Of a DNA stretch of 17,981 nucleotides, positions 1 through 7,295 are shown one piece after another. Source of the DNA: CAIYRG01 sp035577685 (GTDB lineage Bacteria; Pseudomonadota; Alphaproteobacteria; Micropepsales; Micropepsaceae); the NCBI GenBank assembly GCA_035577685.1, contig DATLVC010000301.1, positions 1-17,981 of the forward strand, in the 5' to 3' direction. Both the position numbers and the translations under genes were made by a program. Each line of letters starts with the position of its first letter. Positions within the stretch are counted from its first letter, which is position 1. Under the pieces are notes generated by a model that saw nothing but the letters and a program-made list of their open reading frames with translations, was not told the origin of the DNA and did not search any database.

Positions 1-2029
1 CGCGGGCCTGCGCCTCCATCTTCAGATTCCGCGCGGCACACGCATTGTCTTCCAATAGCCAGAGCACGCTGCCGTCGGCTGCCTTCAACAGGCGCATCCA
101 AACGTCGAACATCGCGGGCGCGATTTTGTAATTGTTGTTGAAGCAGCAGAAGACGAAACCCTGGTCCGGCAAGCCGCACTCGGCCCTGGTCATCGGCTCA
201 TCAGGGATGGCGCACGTTGAGTCATTGGCCTGATAGCTGTCCGGCAGAAAAACGATCTTCTCCGCGTAATGCTGCACCTGATCCTCGGGGATCACCACGG
301 AATCCGCGATGATATAGTCGAAATATTCGGCCCCCATCGTTCCCGGGTATCCGAGATAGCTGATCTGGATGGGCGCAGCCCGCATTGCAAAAACATCCGG
401 CCTGCAGCCTTGCGTAAAACCGTTCAGGTCGATGGCGATATCGATCTCGGAGTTGCGGGCCAACATGGCGACGTCCTTGTCCGACAGAGCGCCAGCTTCG
501 ATGAAGCGATCGAACGATTTCTCCAGCCGTGTCCGCATTAAATCGCTTGCCGGCGGCCCGAAGGAGAAAGCGATCAGTTCAAACTTGCTGCGGTCGTGAC
601 GCTCGAACAACTCCGCCACCATATGCGCGACGGCGTGGTTGCGAAAATCCGTGGAAAAATAACCCAGCCGGATCCGGCTATGTTCGTAAGGGCGCTCGAA
701 TTTCGGTAGAACCAGATTCGGCGGGGCCTTGTGCGCGTAAATCTCCGCAGCCTTTCTTTGCAGCGCGGCAGGCAATGGCGTGGCCACCACATGAAACGGC
801 ATCGCGGCCTTTTGTTGCGCCCCGATCTTCTCCGCAAGCCGGGCAAGATCGTCATCCATGCCGCGCCAATCGCAAATGCTCATCTTGTAGAAAAGTCGAT
901 GGCCGGGAAGAAACTCGTAGTCGGGATCAATCGCGAGCGCCGAATCGAAACTGGCAAGCGCCTCATCGAAGCGCCCCAAATCCCGCAGCACATTGCCCCG
1001 GTTTATCAGCGCGCCCGCATAGCGGGGCCTGGCGGCAAGCGCGCGATCGTAACTCGCGAGCGCGTCTTTCAGGCGTTTCAAATCGCGAAGCACATTGCCG
1101 CGGTTGACGAGAATCTCGGCATCGTTCGGCCTGATCTCCAGCGCGCGATCATAACTCGCAAGCGCATCTTGAAATCGCCGGAGCTCACGCAGCAGATTGC
1201 CCTGGGCCATCAAGGCTTCAGCATCGCCGGGCTGATAGGTCAGCGCGCGGCCGTAACTCGCAAGCGCCTCTTCGAAACGCATCAAATCCTGCAGCACAAG
1301 GCCGCGATTGCGCAGCACATCGGCCCGGTAAGGGACGCCCACCAGCGCGCGATCAAAGCTGGAAAGCGCGCTCTCGAACCGCATGAGCGTTCTCAGCACG
1401 AGGCCCCGATTGTAGAGCGCTTCGATATGTCCGGGTTGGATAGCAAGTGCCCGGTCATAGCCTGCGAGCGCCTCATCCCGGCGATTGAGATCGCGCAAAA
1501 TGTTGCCCCGGTTGACGAGGGCATCGGGATAGTCCGGCTTGACGGCAAGGGCGCGATCGTAGCTCGCAAGCGCCTCGTCCAGGCGCATCGCGTCGCCGAG
1601 TGCCAGACCGCGATTATAAAGCACCTCGGCATAATCGGGCTTGATGGCAAGGGCGCGATCGTAAGCAGCAATCGCTTCATCGAAGCGCTTCAGGTTTCGC
1701 AGCACATTGCCGCGGCTTATGAGGGCTTCGGTCAGGTCGGGCTCGAGCGCAAGTGCGCGCTCGAAACTGGCGAGTGCCTCATCGAAGCGTTTCAATGACC
1801 TGAGAGCGATGCCATGATTGGCGTGAACCGCGGCATTGTTCGGATTGACCGCAATGGCCCGGCCGATCAGCTCGACTGCCGCGGCGGCATTCTTTTTTTG
1901 GAGTTCGATGAGACCCAGAAGATGCAGGGCTTCGGCGTGGCGCGGGTCCTCGGCGATGATCTTGCGGTAGAGAAGCGCCGCATCGGCAAACTGGCCTCTC
2001 TGATGAAACGCGATGGCCTGTTGAAACAT
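1..2029 (-). CDS. TPR-containing O-GlcNAc transferase / SPINDLY-like glycosyltransferase (GT41), C-terminus beyond window
   Basis: Reading the minus strand from the ATG at 2029 gives an open frame of about 676 residues that leaves the window at position 1. Residues about 5-375 are roughly eleven tetratricopeptide repeats of 34 residues, with the canonical pattern of NRGNxLRDLxRFDEALASYDRAL followed by a PDYxxA linker. From about residue 380 it continues into a GT41 domain. GYFSTDFRNHAVAHM includes His465, matching the conserved active-site His region of OGT, and further matches are IDLNGFTQGCRPDVFAMR, PIQISYLGYPGTMGA and FVFCCFNNNYKI. The family transfers sugar from a nucleotide sugar (UDP-GlcNAc, or GDP-fucose in plant SPY) to Ser/Thr, with the TPR superhelix selecting the target protein. 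The protein is expected to be cytosolic. The UDP-binding C-terminal lobe is not visible, so activity cannot be judged. An in-frame TTG lies upstream, but the ATG is the natural start of the first TPR. The target protein is not evident from neighbours. Confidence 0.9.
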   Translation of the reverse strand, partial: MFQQAIAFHQRGQFADAALLYRKIIAEDPRHAEALHLLGLIELQKKNAAAAVELIGRAIAVNPNNAAVHANHGIALRSLKRFDEALASFERALALEPDLTEALISRGNVLRNLKRFDEAIAAYDRALAIKPDYAEVLYNRGLALGDAMRLDEALASYDRALAVKPDYPDALVNRGNILRDLNRRDEALAGYDRALAIQPGHIEALYNRGLVLRTLMRFESALSSFDRALVGVPYRADVLRNRGLVLQDLMRFEEALASYGRALTYQPGDAEALMAQGNLLRELRRFQDALASYDRALEIRPNDAEILVNRGNVLRDLKRLKDALASYDRALAARPRYAGALINRGNVLRDLGRFDEALASFDSALAIDPDYEFLPGHRLFYKMSICDWRGMDDDLARLAEKIGAQQKAAMPFHVVATPLPAALQRKAAEIYAHKAPPNLVLPKFERPYEHSRIRLGYFSTDFRNHAVAHMVAELFERHDRSKFELIAFSFGPPASDLMRTRLEKSFDRFIEAGALSDKDVAMLARNSEIDIAIDLNGFTQGCRPDVFAMRAAPIQISYLGYPGTMGAEYFDYIIADSVVIPEDQVQHYAEKIVFLPDSYQANDSTCAIPDEPMTRAECGLPDQGFVFCCFNNNYKIAPAMFDVWMRLLKAADGSVLWLLEDNACAARNLKMEAQAR
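920..1800 (-). repeat. 102-bp tandem DNA periodicity encoding TPRs
   Basis: Within the GT41 gene, near-identical blocks recur every 102 bp (34 codons). The plus-strand core gcgcgatc...aactcgc begins near 1041, 1143 and 1245, and its relatives continue near 1349, 1451, 1553, 1655 and 1757. The similarity is at nucleotide level, not only amino-acid level. This suggests recent expansion or homogenisation by recombination within the TPR array. Confidence 0.85.
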
Positions 2030-2200
2030 ACGATTGGACCCGGTTTTGTTTTGGGACGCCGACGCTATCGGCGGGACGATACGCCCGTCAATCAAGAGCG
2101 TAGCGGCTTTCCCTTGCCGCCGCCGAACGCCCTGCCATTGACGGAAAACACACCACGATGCTAGGGCCGGCTGGCTCCGCATTCAACGAAAGACCACATC

Positions 2201-3040
2201 ATGGATTCCAAGGACGCCGCCATTACCATCCCTGAGCTTCATCAGAAGAAGCTGGACGGCAAGAAGATCGTAGGCGTGGTGGCCTGGGACTATCAAATCG
2301 CCAGGATCATCGACCGCGCGGGCGTCGACATCATTTCGGTGGGCGACACAGTCGGCATCAATCTTTGGGGCCACGCGACACCGCTCGAAGTGACTATGGA
2401 CGAGATGGTCGTTGTCTGCAAAGCCGTCCGCCGCGGTACGCGCCGCGCGCTCGTCTCCTGCGATTTTCCCTTTGGGCCTTTGCAGGAAGGCACCGATTCG
2501 GCCGTGCGCGCCGCCATAAGATTGGTGAAGGAAGCCGGCGCCGACATGATCAAGCTCGATGGCGCCGCCGACTTCCCCGATGCGGTGCGCGCGATCTCGC
2601 GGGCGGGCATCCCGGTGTTCGCGCAATTCGGCCTGACCCCGCAGACGGCGCTTGCGCTCGGCATGCAATACAACGCGATGAACAAGCCTGGCGCGGAGCT
2701 GGCGGCCGACATGGCGGCCAAGATGGTCGAGGAAGCCAAGCGGCTCGAAGATGCGGGCGCGGCGCTGCTGGATTTCACCAATTCGGGACCGGTCGCAGGC
2801 GAAGCGGTCGTACAAGCGGTTTCCATTCCCGTTATCGGCGGCTTCGGCGGCGGGCCATGGCTCGATGGGCGCATGCGCATGGCGCACGCTGCCATCGGCT
2901 ATGCGGCCAGCGCGCTCGAAGCCAAGACCGAGAACTACGCCAATGTTGCGCGGATCACGCTGGATGCCATTTCGGCTTATGCTGAGGATGTCCGCGCCGG
3001 CCGCCAGATCAAGGGAGCGGCGCCCGCCAAGCTCCCCTGA
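2201..3040 (+). CDS. PanB-like (ketopantoate hydroxymethyltransferase family) protein, divergent active site
   Basis: This 279-residue protein is close to the usual PanB length and follows the PanB (beta/alpha)8 barrel order. Matches are VGDTVGINLWGH (residues 47-58), AVRRGTRRALVSCDFPFG (75-92), GADMIKLDG (113-121), FGLTPQ (143-148) and a late IPVIG strand (209-213). The metal-ligand aspartates of PanB are present as Asp49 and Asp88, and the substrate Lys as Lys118. By alignment from memory with E. coli PanB, the Glu that acts as base (E181) is Thr193 here, the Glu after the Lys motif is Asp120, and the His before GLTPQ is Gln142. It therefore looks like a paralogue with altered chemistry rather than the housekeeping panB. 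It also belongs to the same fold superfamily as isocitrate lyase/PEP mutase. No panC is adjacent. The ATG has only a weak upstream purine tract. The gene is divergent from the GT41 gene, with a 171-bp gap. Confidence 0.75.
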   Translation: MDSKDAAITIPELHQKKLDGKKIVGVVAWDYQIARIIDRAGVDIISVGDTVGINLWGHATPLEVTMDEMVVVCKAVRRGTRRALVSCDFPFGPLQEGTDSAVRAAIRLVKEAGADMIKLDGAADFPDAVRAISRAGIPVFAQFGLTPQTALALGMQYNAMNKPGAELAADMAAKMVEEAKRLEDAGAALLDFTNSGPVAGEAVVQAVSIPVIGGFGGGPWLDGRMRMAHAAIGYAASALEAKTENYANVARITLDAISAYAEDVRAGRQIKGAAPAKLP

Positions 3041-3047
3041 CCGCTCC

Positions 3048-3083
3048 AAGGCCTGGCTCACGCTTCAGCGCGGGCTAGGCCTT
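3048..3083. terminator. Hairpin between convergent genes, candidate bidirectional terminator
   Basis: Arms aaggcct (3048-3054) and aggcctt (3077-3083) pair perfectly. The stem extends inward with G-U, G-C and C-G pairs to about 11-12 bp. It lies between the PanB-like stop (3040) and the stop of the small minus-strand gene (3095). A short T-rich stretch (atccttt) follows on the plus strand. Confidence 0.5.
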
Positions 3084-3094
3084 ATCCTTTCAAT

Positions 3095-3250
3095 TCACGG
3101 GTGCATCGACGGAAGCGCGGGCAGGGTTCCGATGCTGTTGCGCGAGGGATCGGGCGGCGGTGTGGGCAGCGCAAAATGCGCCACCCATAGGGCAACGACG
3201 AAAACAGCCAGAACCAAGCCGATGTAATCATATCTGTCGGGGCGCGTCAT
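3095..3250 (-). CDS. Small single-pass membrane protein, 51 residues, hypothetical
   Basis: An ATG at 3250 opens a 51-codon frame ending in TGA at 3095-3097. The product has a charged N-terminus (MTRPDRYDY) and one hydrophobic helix at about residues 10-28 (IGLVLAVFVVALWVAHFAL). A short Pro-rich tail follows (LPTPPPDPSR onward, ending SMHP). This is the expected layout of a small inner-membrane protein with the N-terminus in the cytoplasm. No strong Shine-Dalgarno sequence is seen. It is divergent from the alpha/beta-hydrolase (82-bp gap) and convergent with the PanB-like gene. I do not recognise a family. The coherent helix and good spacing from its neighbours argue for a real gene, but chance cannot be excluded. 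Confidence 0.45.
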   Translation of the reverse strand: MTRPDRYDYIGLVLAVFVVALWVAHFALPTPPPDPSRNSIGTLPALPSMHP

Positions 3251-3332
3251 AAATCAATATTCGCATGATTTCCGCGGCGGAAAAAGCGATTGTCTTTGTG
3301 CAGATTTGCCCGGCCCAAACGGAGAACCCTAA

Positions 3333-4196
3333 ATGCCCACCGCCATCATCGACGGCATTACGACGCGCTATGACGTGGTCGGCTCCGGGCCGCCACTTCT
3401 GATGTATGCGCCCGCCGGATTCGACGCGAGTCTCGACAAATGGTCCACGCAGGGCATCTACGCGAAGATCAAGCTGCTCGATCATCTGCCGCAGAAATTT
3501 AGCTGCATCCTGTTCGATCGGCGCGAATGCGGCAGCTCCGGGGGACGGGTCGAGCGCGTGACCTGGGCGCATTACGTCGCTCAAGGCAAAGGGCTGCTCG
3601 ATCATCTGGGCATCAAACACGCCCATATCATGGGCGGCTGTATGGGCTGCTGCCCGGTCGTTGCGTTCGGCACAACCTATCCCGAGATGGTGCTGAGCAT
3701 GGTGCTGTATTGGCCGGTCGGCGGTGCGAAATACCGGCTCACCTGTCATCAGCGCTTCGCGGTGCATCTGGCCTATGTGCAAGGCCACGGGCTCGACCGC
3801 GTTGCCGAGCTGGCGGCCGCGTCGGGAAAGAGCTTCGGCGAAGACCCGCGCGGCGGGCCGTGGGCGTCCGTCATCCGTCAGGACCGCGCCTTTGCCGAAA
3901 CCTATGCGCGGCAGAATGTGGAGAAATACAAACTGATCGTCGCCAGCATGGGCCGGACCTTGTTCGACCGCGACACGGCCCCCGGCGCCGAGCCCGAGGA
4001 TTTGCTGCGCCTCGACATCCCGACGCTGATCGTACCGGGCCGCGATGCCAGCCACGCGACCTCGGCGGCGCGTTACCTCGAAGAATGCATTCACGGCGCG
4101 GATTATTGGGACATTCCCCCAGCCGGCCAGACGGAGGACAACGTCCCCGCCCGGCTACTGGAGTTTCTCGACAAGGCGATGCACGCGCCCAGCTAA
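3333..4196 (+). CDS. Alpha/beta-hydrolase fold protein with Cys in the nucleophile elbow
   Basis: This 287-residue cytosolic protein starts at an ATG preceded by GGAGA at good spacing. The fold is visible from the N-terminal beta-strand region (VGSGPPLLMYAPAG, residues 16-29), the FDRRECGSS turn (61-69) and the nucleophile elbow HIMGGCMGCCPVVAFG (98-113). In the elbow, Cys103 occupies the place of the usual Ser in G-x-S-x-G. The acid position fits Asp238 in LIVPGRDASH. At the usual catalytic-His site near the C-terminus, IPPAGQTEDN (261-270) has Gln266 where IPGAGH is typical. This may be a Cys-dependent hydrolase (compare dienelactone hydrolase), a protein using a displaced His (His241 is near the acid), or a non-catalytic member. 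It is convergent with the DUF1080 gene, with only 20 bp between the stops. Confidence 0.8.
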   Translation: MPTAIIDGITTRYDVVGSGPPLLMYAPAGFDASLDKWSTQGIYAKIKLLDHLPQKFSCILFDRRECGSSGGRVERVTWAHYVAQGKGLLDHLGIKHAHIMGGCMGCCPVVAFGTTYPEMVLSMVLYWPVGGAKYRLTCHQRFAVHLAYVQGHGLDRVAELAAASGKSFGEDPRGGPWASVIRQDRAFAETYARQNVEKYKLIVASMGRTLFDRDTAPGAEPEDLLRLDIPTLIVPGRDASHATSAARYLEECIHGADYWDIPPAGQTEDNVPARLLEFLDKAMHAPS

Positions 4197-4216
4197 GGGC
4201 GCGTGGCGCGCGAGTC

Positions 4217-4801
4217 TCAAAGCGGCATGATTTCCACTTTGCGGAATTTCACCACGCCGCCGCCATATTGCAGCGCGATCCGCCCGCGCGGATGTTTTGG
4301 GTCCGTGCCGCTGGTCGAGACTTTTCCGTTGAAGGTGATGACCATCAGCGGGCCTTTGGCGGTGATCTCCATGACGTTCCATTTGTTGGCCGCATGGGGC
4401 ATGGGCGACACTTTGGCGACGTTGACGATGGAGCCCGTGCCGTAGCTCTGGTCCGGACGCGTGTCGAAGATGTTTACTTCGTAAGAGCTCTGGCCGCTGA
4501 CATTCTGCGGATTCTCGCAGCGGATAAAGATGCCGGAATTGGCGGGCTCATCGACCCAGACCTCGGCCCGGAGATGGAAGTCGGCATAGGACTGTTTCGA
4601 AACCAGGAAGCCGTTGCCGCGGTCGGCATAGACCGCGCCGTCGACGACGCGCCAATTGGCGTTCCCGATAGGCGTGAAATCGCCCATGCTCTTGCCGTCG
4701 AGCAGCGTGACGTATTTGCTGTTTTGGGCGGCGTCAGAAGGGCCGGTAAAAGCGGACCCCATAAGCAACAATCCCAAGGCGATGGCGGACCGGCGGTTCA
4801 T
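4217..4801 (-). CDS. Secreted DUF1080 / 3-keto-disaccharide hydrolase-domain protein
   Basis: The start is ATG 4801, with AGGGGAAACGAGG immediately upstream. An in-frame ATG further upstream (4921) would put extra sequence before an otherwise perfect signal peptide and overlap the terminator region. The 194-residue product has a signal peptide (residues 1-24, GLLLMGSAFTGPSDA) and then one concanavalin-like beta-sandwich domain of DUF1080 type. Matches are YVTLLDGKSMGDFTPIG, WRVVDGAVYADRGNGFLVS, FHLRAEVWVDEPANSGIFIR and the closing GRIALQYGGGVVKFRKVEIM. Family members cleave 3-keto-glycosides or bind sugars in the periplasm. The specific substrate cannot be read from the sequence. The domain is complete and single. 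Confidence 0.85.
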   Translation of the reverse strand: MNRRSAIALGLLLMGSAFTGPSDAAQNSKYVTLLDGKSMGDFTPIGNANWRVVDGAVYADRGNGFLVSKQSYADFHLRAEVWVDEPANSGIFIRCENPQNVSGQSSYEVNIFDTRPDQSYGTGSIVNVAKVSPMPHAANKWNVMEITAKGPLMVITFNGKVSTSGTDPKHPRGRIALQYGGGVVKFRKVEIMPL

Positions 4802-4883
4802 CCTCGTTTCCCCTCTGATGGTGTGTGGAATATTTCTTGGCGCAACGACGCGATGAAACATTAGCAGATTTGACGGCCCCTCA

Positions 4884-4917
4884 CAAAAACGGCGCGAGCC
4901 CGTTCCAGGCCCGCGCC
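4884..4917 (-). terminator. Rho-independent terminator of the HbpS-like gene
   Basis: On the minus strand, just past the stop of the gene at 4944, the GC-rich stem GGCGCGGGCC/GGGCTCGCGCC has a short loop (4891-4917). It is followed by GTTTTTGTG (T-run at 4885-4889). The position and shape are those of a standard intrinsic terminator ending the HbpS-pair transcript before the DUF1080 gene. Confidence 0.85.
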
Positions 4918-4943
4918 GCATTTCGTCAGGAGGAAAGCGCCGC

Positions 4944-5432
4944 TTACTTCAAATCGGCCGCGACTTTGTCAAGGCCGGCCTTGGCGCAGGCTTCGTCCTT
5001 GTCGCCGCCCGGCGCACCGGAAACGCCGACCGCACCAATGGCGTCATCGCCGACCATGATCGGCAATCCACCCTGGGCCGGGACCATGTTGCTGAGATGA
5101 ATCGCGCCGACCGTGGGATTGGCCTTCACGGCGTTGGCGAAATTGAGCGAAGGCGCGCGTTGGGCGCGGGAGGTCCAGGCCTTCTTGAACGAGTTCTCAT
5201 AGGTCTGCGGGCCCGTGTCGTCGCCGCGCATGGCGACGAGCACTTCGCCGGCGCGTCCCAGCACATGGGCCGATACGTTATAGCCCTGCGACTTGCAGGT
5301 CTGGACCGCGGTCTGCGCGATCGTGACCGCGGTCGTGACCGACAAATCCTTATGCGCGACGAGCTGAGCATTGGCCGAGCCGGCGATGAGGCCCGCGAGC
5401 GCCAAGCCGCCGATGGTGACAATATTTTTCAT
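4944..5432 (-). CDS. Secreted HbpS/GlcG-family (DUF336) heme-binding-type protein, copy 1
   Basis: The ATG at 5432 has TAGGAG nine bases upstream. The 162-residue product has a clear signal peptide (MKNIVTIGGLALAGLIAGSANA, cleavage before QLVAHKDL). The mature part is a single GlcG/HbpS domain. It contains the helix with ALTIA-type residues, the YNVSAHVLGRAGEVLVAMRGDDTG strand pair and the diagnostic C-terminal stretch GGLPIMVGDDAIGAVGVSGAPG (residues about 122-143) followed by DEACAKAGLD. Family members bind heme or sense redox state outside the cytoplasm, and GlcG itself is of unknown function. It is the second gene of a tandem pair, 63 bp after copy 2, and is followed by the strong terminator. 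The exported diheme cytochrome gene just upstream makes a heme-related role plausible but unproven. Confidence 0.88.
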   Translation of the reverse strand: MKNIVTIGGLALAGLIAGSANAQLVAHKDLSVTTAVTIAQTAVQTCKSQGYNVSAHVLGRAGEVLVAMRGDDTGPQTYENSFKKAWTSRAQRAPSLNFANAVKANPTVGAIHLSNMVPAQGGLPIMVGDDAIGAVGVSGAPGGDKDEACAKAGLDKVAADLK

Positions 5433-5495
5433 GTTCGAATCTCCTAAAGGGAATGCCGCGCGAGGCGGCTTCGCGTATTGGGGCAGCGAGAACGC

Positions 5496-5990
5496 CTATT
5501 TCAGTTGAGCCGCAACTTTGTCGAGGCCGGCCTTGGCGCATGCTTCGTCCTTGTCGCCGCCTGGCGCGCCGGAAATGCCGACCGCACCGATGACATCGTT
5601 GCCGACCATGATCGGCAGCGCGCCCTGTGCCGCGACGTAATTCGACAGGAAGAATTGCGGCGCGTTCGGGTTGCCCTTGACGGTGTCCGCAAATTTCCCC
5701 GACGGCGCGCGGGTAGCGCGGGCCGTGTAGGCCTTCTTCATCGAGTTCTCGAAAGTCGCGAAGCCGGCCGCGGGATTGCGGATGGCGACAACCACCTGGC
5801 CTTCACGCCCCAGCACATTGGCCGACACGTTGTAGCCCTGCGTCTTGCAGGTCTCGATGGCCGTCATCGCGATTGTCGTCGCGGTGGCGACCGACAAATC
5901 CTTGTGAGTCAAAAGCTGGGCGCCGGCCGGCGCGGCAACAGCGCAGGCAATTCCGAGCCCCAGCGAAATTCCGGTAAATGCCTTCAACAT
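5496..5990 (-). CDS. Secreted HbpS/GlcG-family (DUF336) protein, copy 2
   Basis: The start is ATG 5990 with AGGAGG seven bases upstream. The 164-residue product has a signal peptide ending PAGA (residue 24), then QLLTHKDLSVATATTIA. It is a close paralogue of the 4944-5432 product: the last 40 residues of the two proteins differ at four positions, while the central part (FATFENSMKKAYTARATRAP versus the copy 1 equivalent) is more divergent. The diagnostic ALPIMVGNDVIGAVGISGAPGG motif is complete. It is first in a two-gene unit. The 226 bp upstream (5991-6216) hold no gene that I can see and may carry its promoter. Confidence 0.88.
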   Translation of the reverse strand: MLKAFTGISLGLGIACAVAAPAGAQLLTHKDLSVATATTIAMTAIETCKTQGYNVSANVLGREGQVVVAIRNPAAGFATFENSMKKAYTARATRAPSGKFADTVKGNPNAPQFFLSNYVAAQGALPIMVGNDVIGAVGISGAPGGDKDEACAKAGLDKVAAQLK

Positions 5991-6216
5991 GGGATTTCCC
6001 TCCTGATCGAACCGCTATTGCCGCGGCATAGATGGCCGGCACTTTAGAACAGTTTTGAACGGATTGGACGCAGGAATTTTCTACTTCAGGCTTCGATATT
6101 CGCGCGGCGGCGGAAAATCCGCCGGTGTGATGGTTTTGCTACAGATTGTACGGGGCTATGCCGCGACCGCTATGAATTGTTTTACGCAAAAATTGGGTGG
6201 GGGTATGGCGTGATCC
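5991..6216. other. Non-coding gap between cytochrome and HbpS pair
   Basis: This is the longest stretch without a gene in the window. It is less GC-rich than the flanks and contains one 7-bp hairpin (arms 6108-6114 and 6118-6124, loop aaa) without a following T-run. No convincing ORF or RNA gene is seen. It probably holds the leader of the HbpS pair and the 3' end of the cytochrome transcript. Confidence 0.5.
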
Positions 6217-7212
6217 TCAACTCGGAGACAGCGAACCGAGATAAGAGGAAATCGCGATGATGTCGTCTTCCGTGAGATTGGCGACAACCGGCTTCATCGG
6301 CGCCGCAGCCTCGCCCGCACTCGAGCCATAGCGCATATCGAAGAGCTGCCGCGCGATATAAAGCGGCTGCTGTCCCGCGAGCCGCGGCACCTCGCCCTTG
6401 CCTTTCAGCGTTTCGCCGTGACAGGTCGTGCATTGCATCGTCTTCCCAGCGCCACCGCTTTTGACCAACGCTTCGCCTCTGGCGATGCTGCCCGGCGGCA
6501 CATAGGCGATAAACCCGGAATGTGGATCACGGATTTCCGTGCGGAACGGATCAGCGGGGATTTCCAGGATGCGGTGTCCGATCGGTTCGGTGCCGCCGTC
6601 GGGATGAAGCTGGCGATGACGGCCGGCGGTGGCGATGAATGTCTTTGGCGGCGTCGCGGTCTCGATGACCTTCACCCACACCGAGGGTTTCAAAGACGCG
6701 AAATATTCGGCGGCCTGACGAATGTCCTCTTCCGATGTGGTTTTGGCGATGGGCCCCATGCGGGCGTCGTCCTTGCGCGCGCCGGCCTTGTAATAGGCCA
6801 TCTGCCGCATCAGGTACGCCGCGGGCTGGCCCGCGATGTCGGCGGCTTCCGAATGGCTCTGGCCCGACATCAGATGGCACGAGCCGCAGGCAAACCTGAC
6901 CCCCTCGCCGCCTGCGACCACGCGTGGCGCGGCGGGATGTTCATCGGGAAACCAGTCCGGCGGGTTCGCGTTTCCGGCGATCTTGGCGGCTTCGTATTCC
7001 TTGGCGCTGCCGGGCGCTTTCACCACGCCTTGCACACGCACGGCGCTCGGCTGGACTTTGTCGGGGATGTTGAAGGCCCAATCCGGGAGGCCTGCCGGGA
7101 CCGTGAGTTCAGCCTGCGCGTTGACCTCCCGCACGACGAGGAACGGAGCAACGGCGCACAGCAGCGCGGCCACAGAGAGGGAAACATTAGTCCGGAGGTT
7201 TCGGCGGATCAC
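6217..7212 (-). CDS. Exported diheme cytochrome c
   Basis: The start is GTG 7212 with GAGAGGA about eight bases upstream, and no better ATG precedes the signal peptide. The 331-residue product has an export signal (residues 1-32, cleavage near VNA-QAEL) and two heme-c sites, CGSCH (109-113) and CTTCH (261-265). Likely axial methionines are in RMGPIAK (Met152) and APMKPVVANLT (Met306). Each heme domain ends in the c4-type pattern of EEDI..AAEYFASL or EDDIIAISSYLGSL. The domains are separated by an unusually long segment (about residues 178-245, including TFIATAGRHRQLHPDGGTEP and IAYVPPGSIARGEALV) and there is a 75-residue N-terminal extension. It probably shuttles electrons in the periplasm. 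The 83-bp gap behind the caspase gene on the same strand allows co-transcription. Confidence 0.92.
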   Translation of the reverse strand: MIRRNLRTNVSLSVAALLCAVAPFLVVREVNAQAELTVPAGLPDWAFNIPDKVQPSAVRVQGVVKAPGSAKEYEAAKIAGNANPPDWFPDEHPAAPRVVAGGEGVRFACGSCHLMSGQSHSEAADIAGQPAAYLMRQMAYYKAGARKDDARMGPIAKTTSEEDIRQAAEYFASLKPSVWVKVIETATPPKTFIATAGRHRQLHPDGGTEPIGHRILEIPADPFRTEIRDPHSGFIAYVPPGSIARGEALVKSGGAGKTMQCTTCHGETLKGKGEVPRLAGQQPLYIARQLFDMRYGSSAGEAAAPMKPVVANLTEDDIIAISSYLGSLSPS

Positions 7213-7295
7213 GGCTGGGTCCTCTCGAGGTTGGTCGGTAGCAATTTACCCCGGCGAAGATGGCAACGTCCACCGGGACCGGCGGGATCGCAAAT

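Noticed and set aside
731..1798. Long plus-strand frame opposite the TPR region
   Set aside because: It is the antisense shadow of the repetitive GT41 gene. Its apparent repeats mirror the 102-bp TPR period and it matches no family.
3527..4864. 445-codon plus-strand frame over the hydrolase and DUF1080 genes
   Set aside because: It is an out-of-frame shadow with Arg-rich low-quality sequence. The two overlapping genes have recognisable folds.
6108..6124. 7-bp hairpin in the gap after the cytochrome gene
   Set aside because: It has no T-run and a minimal loop. Such hairpins are common by chance in GC-rich DNA.
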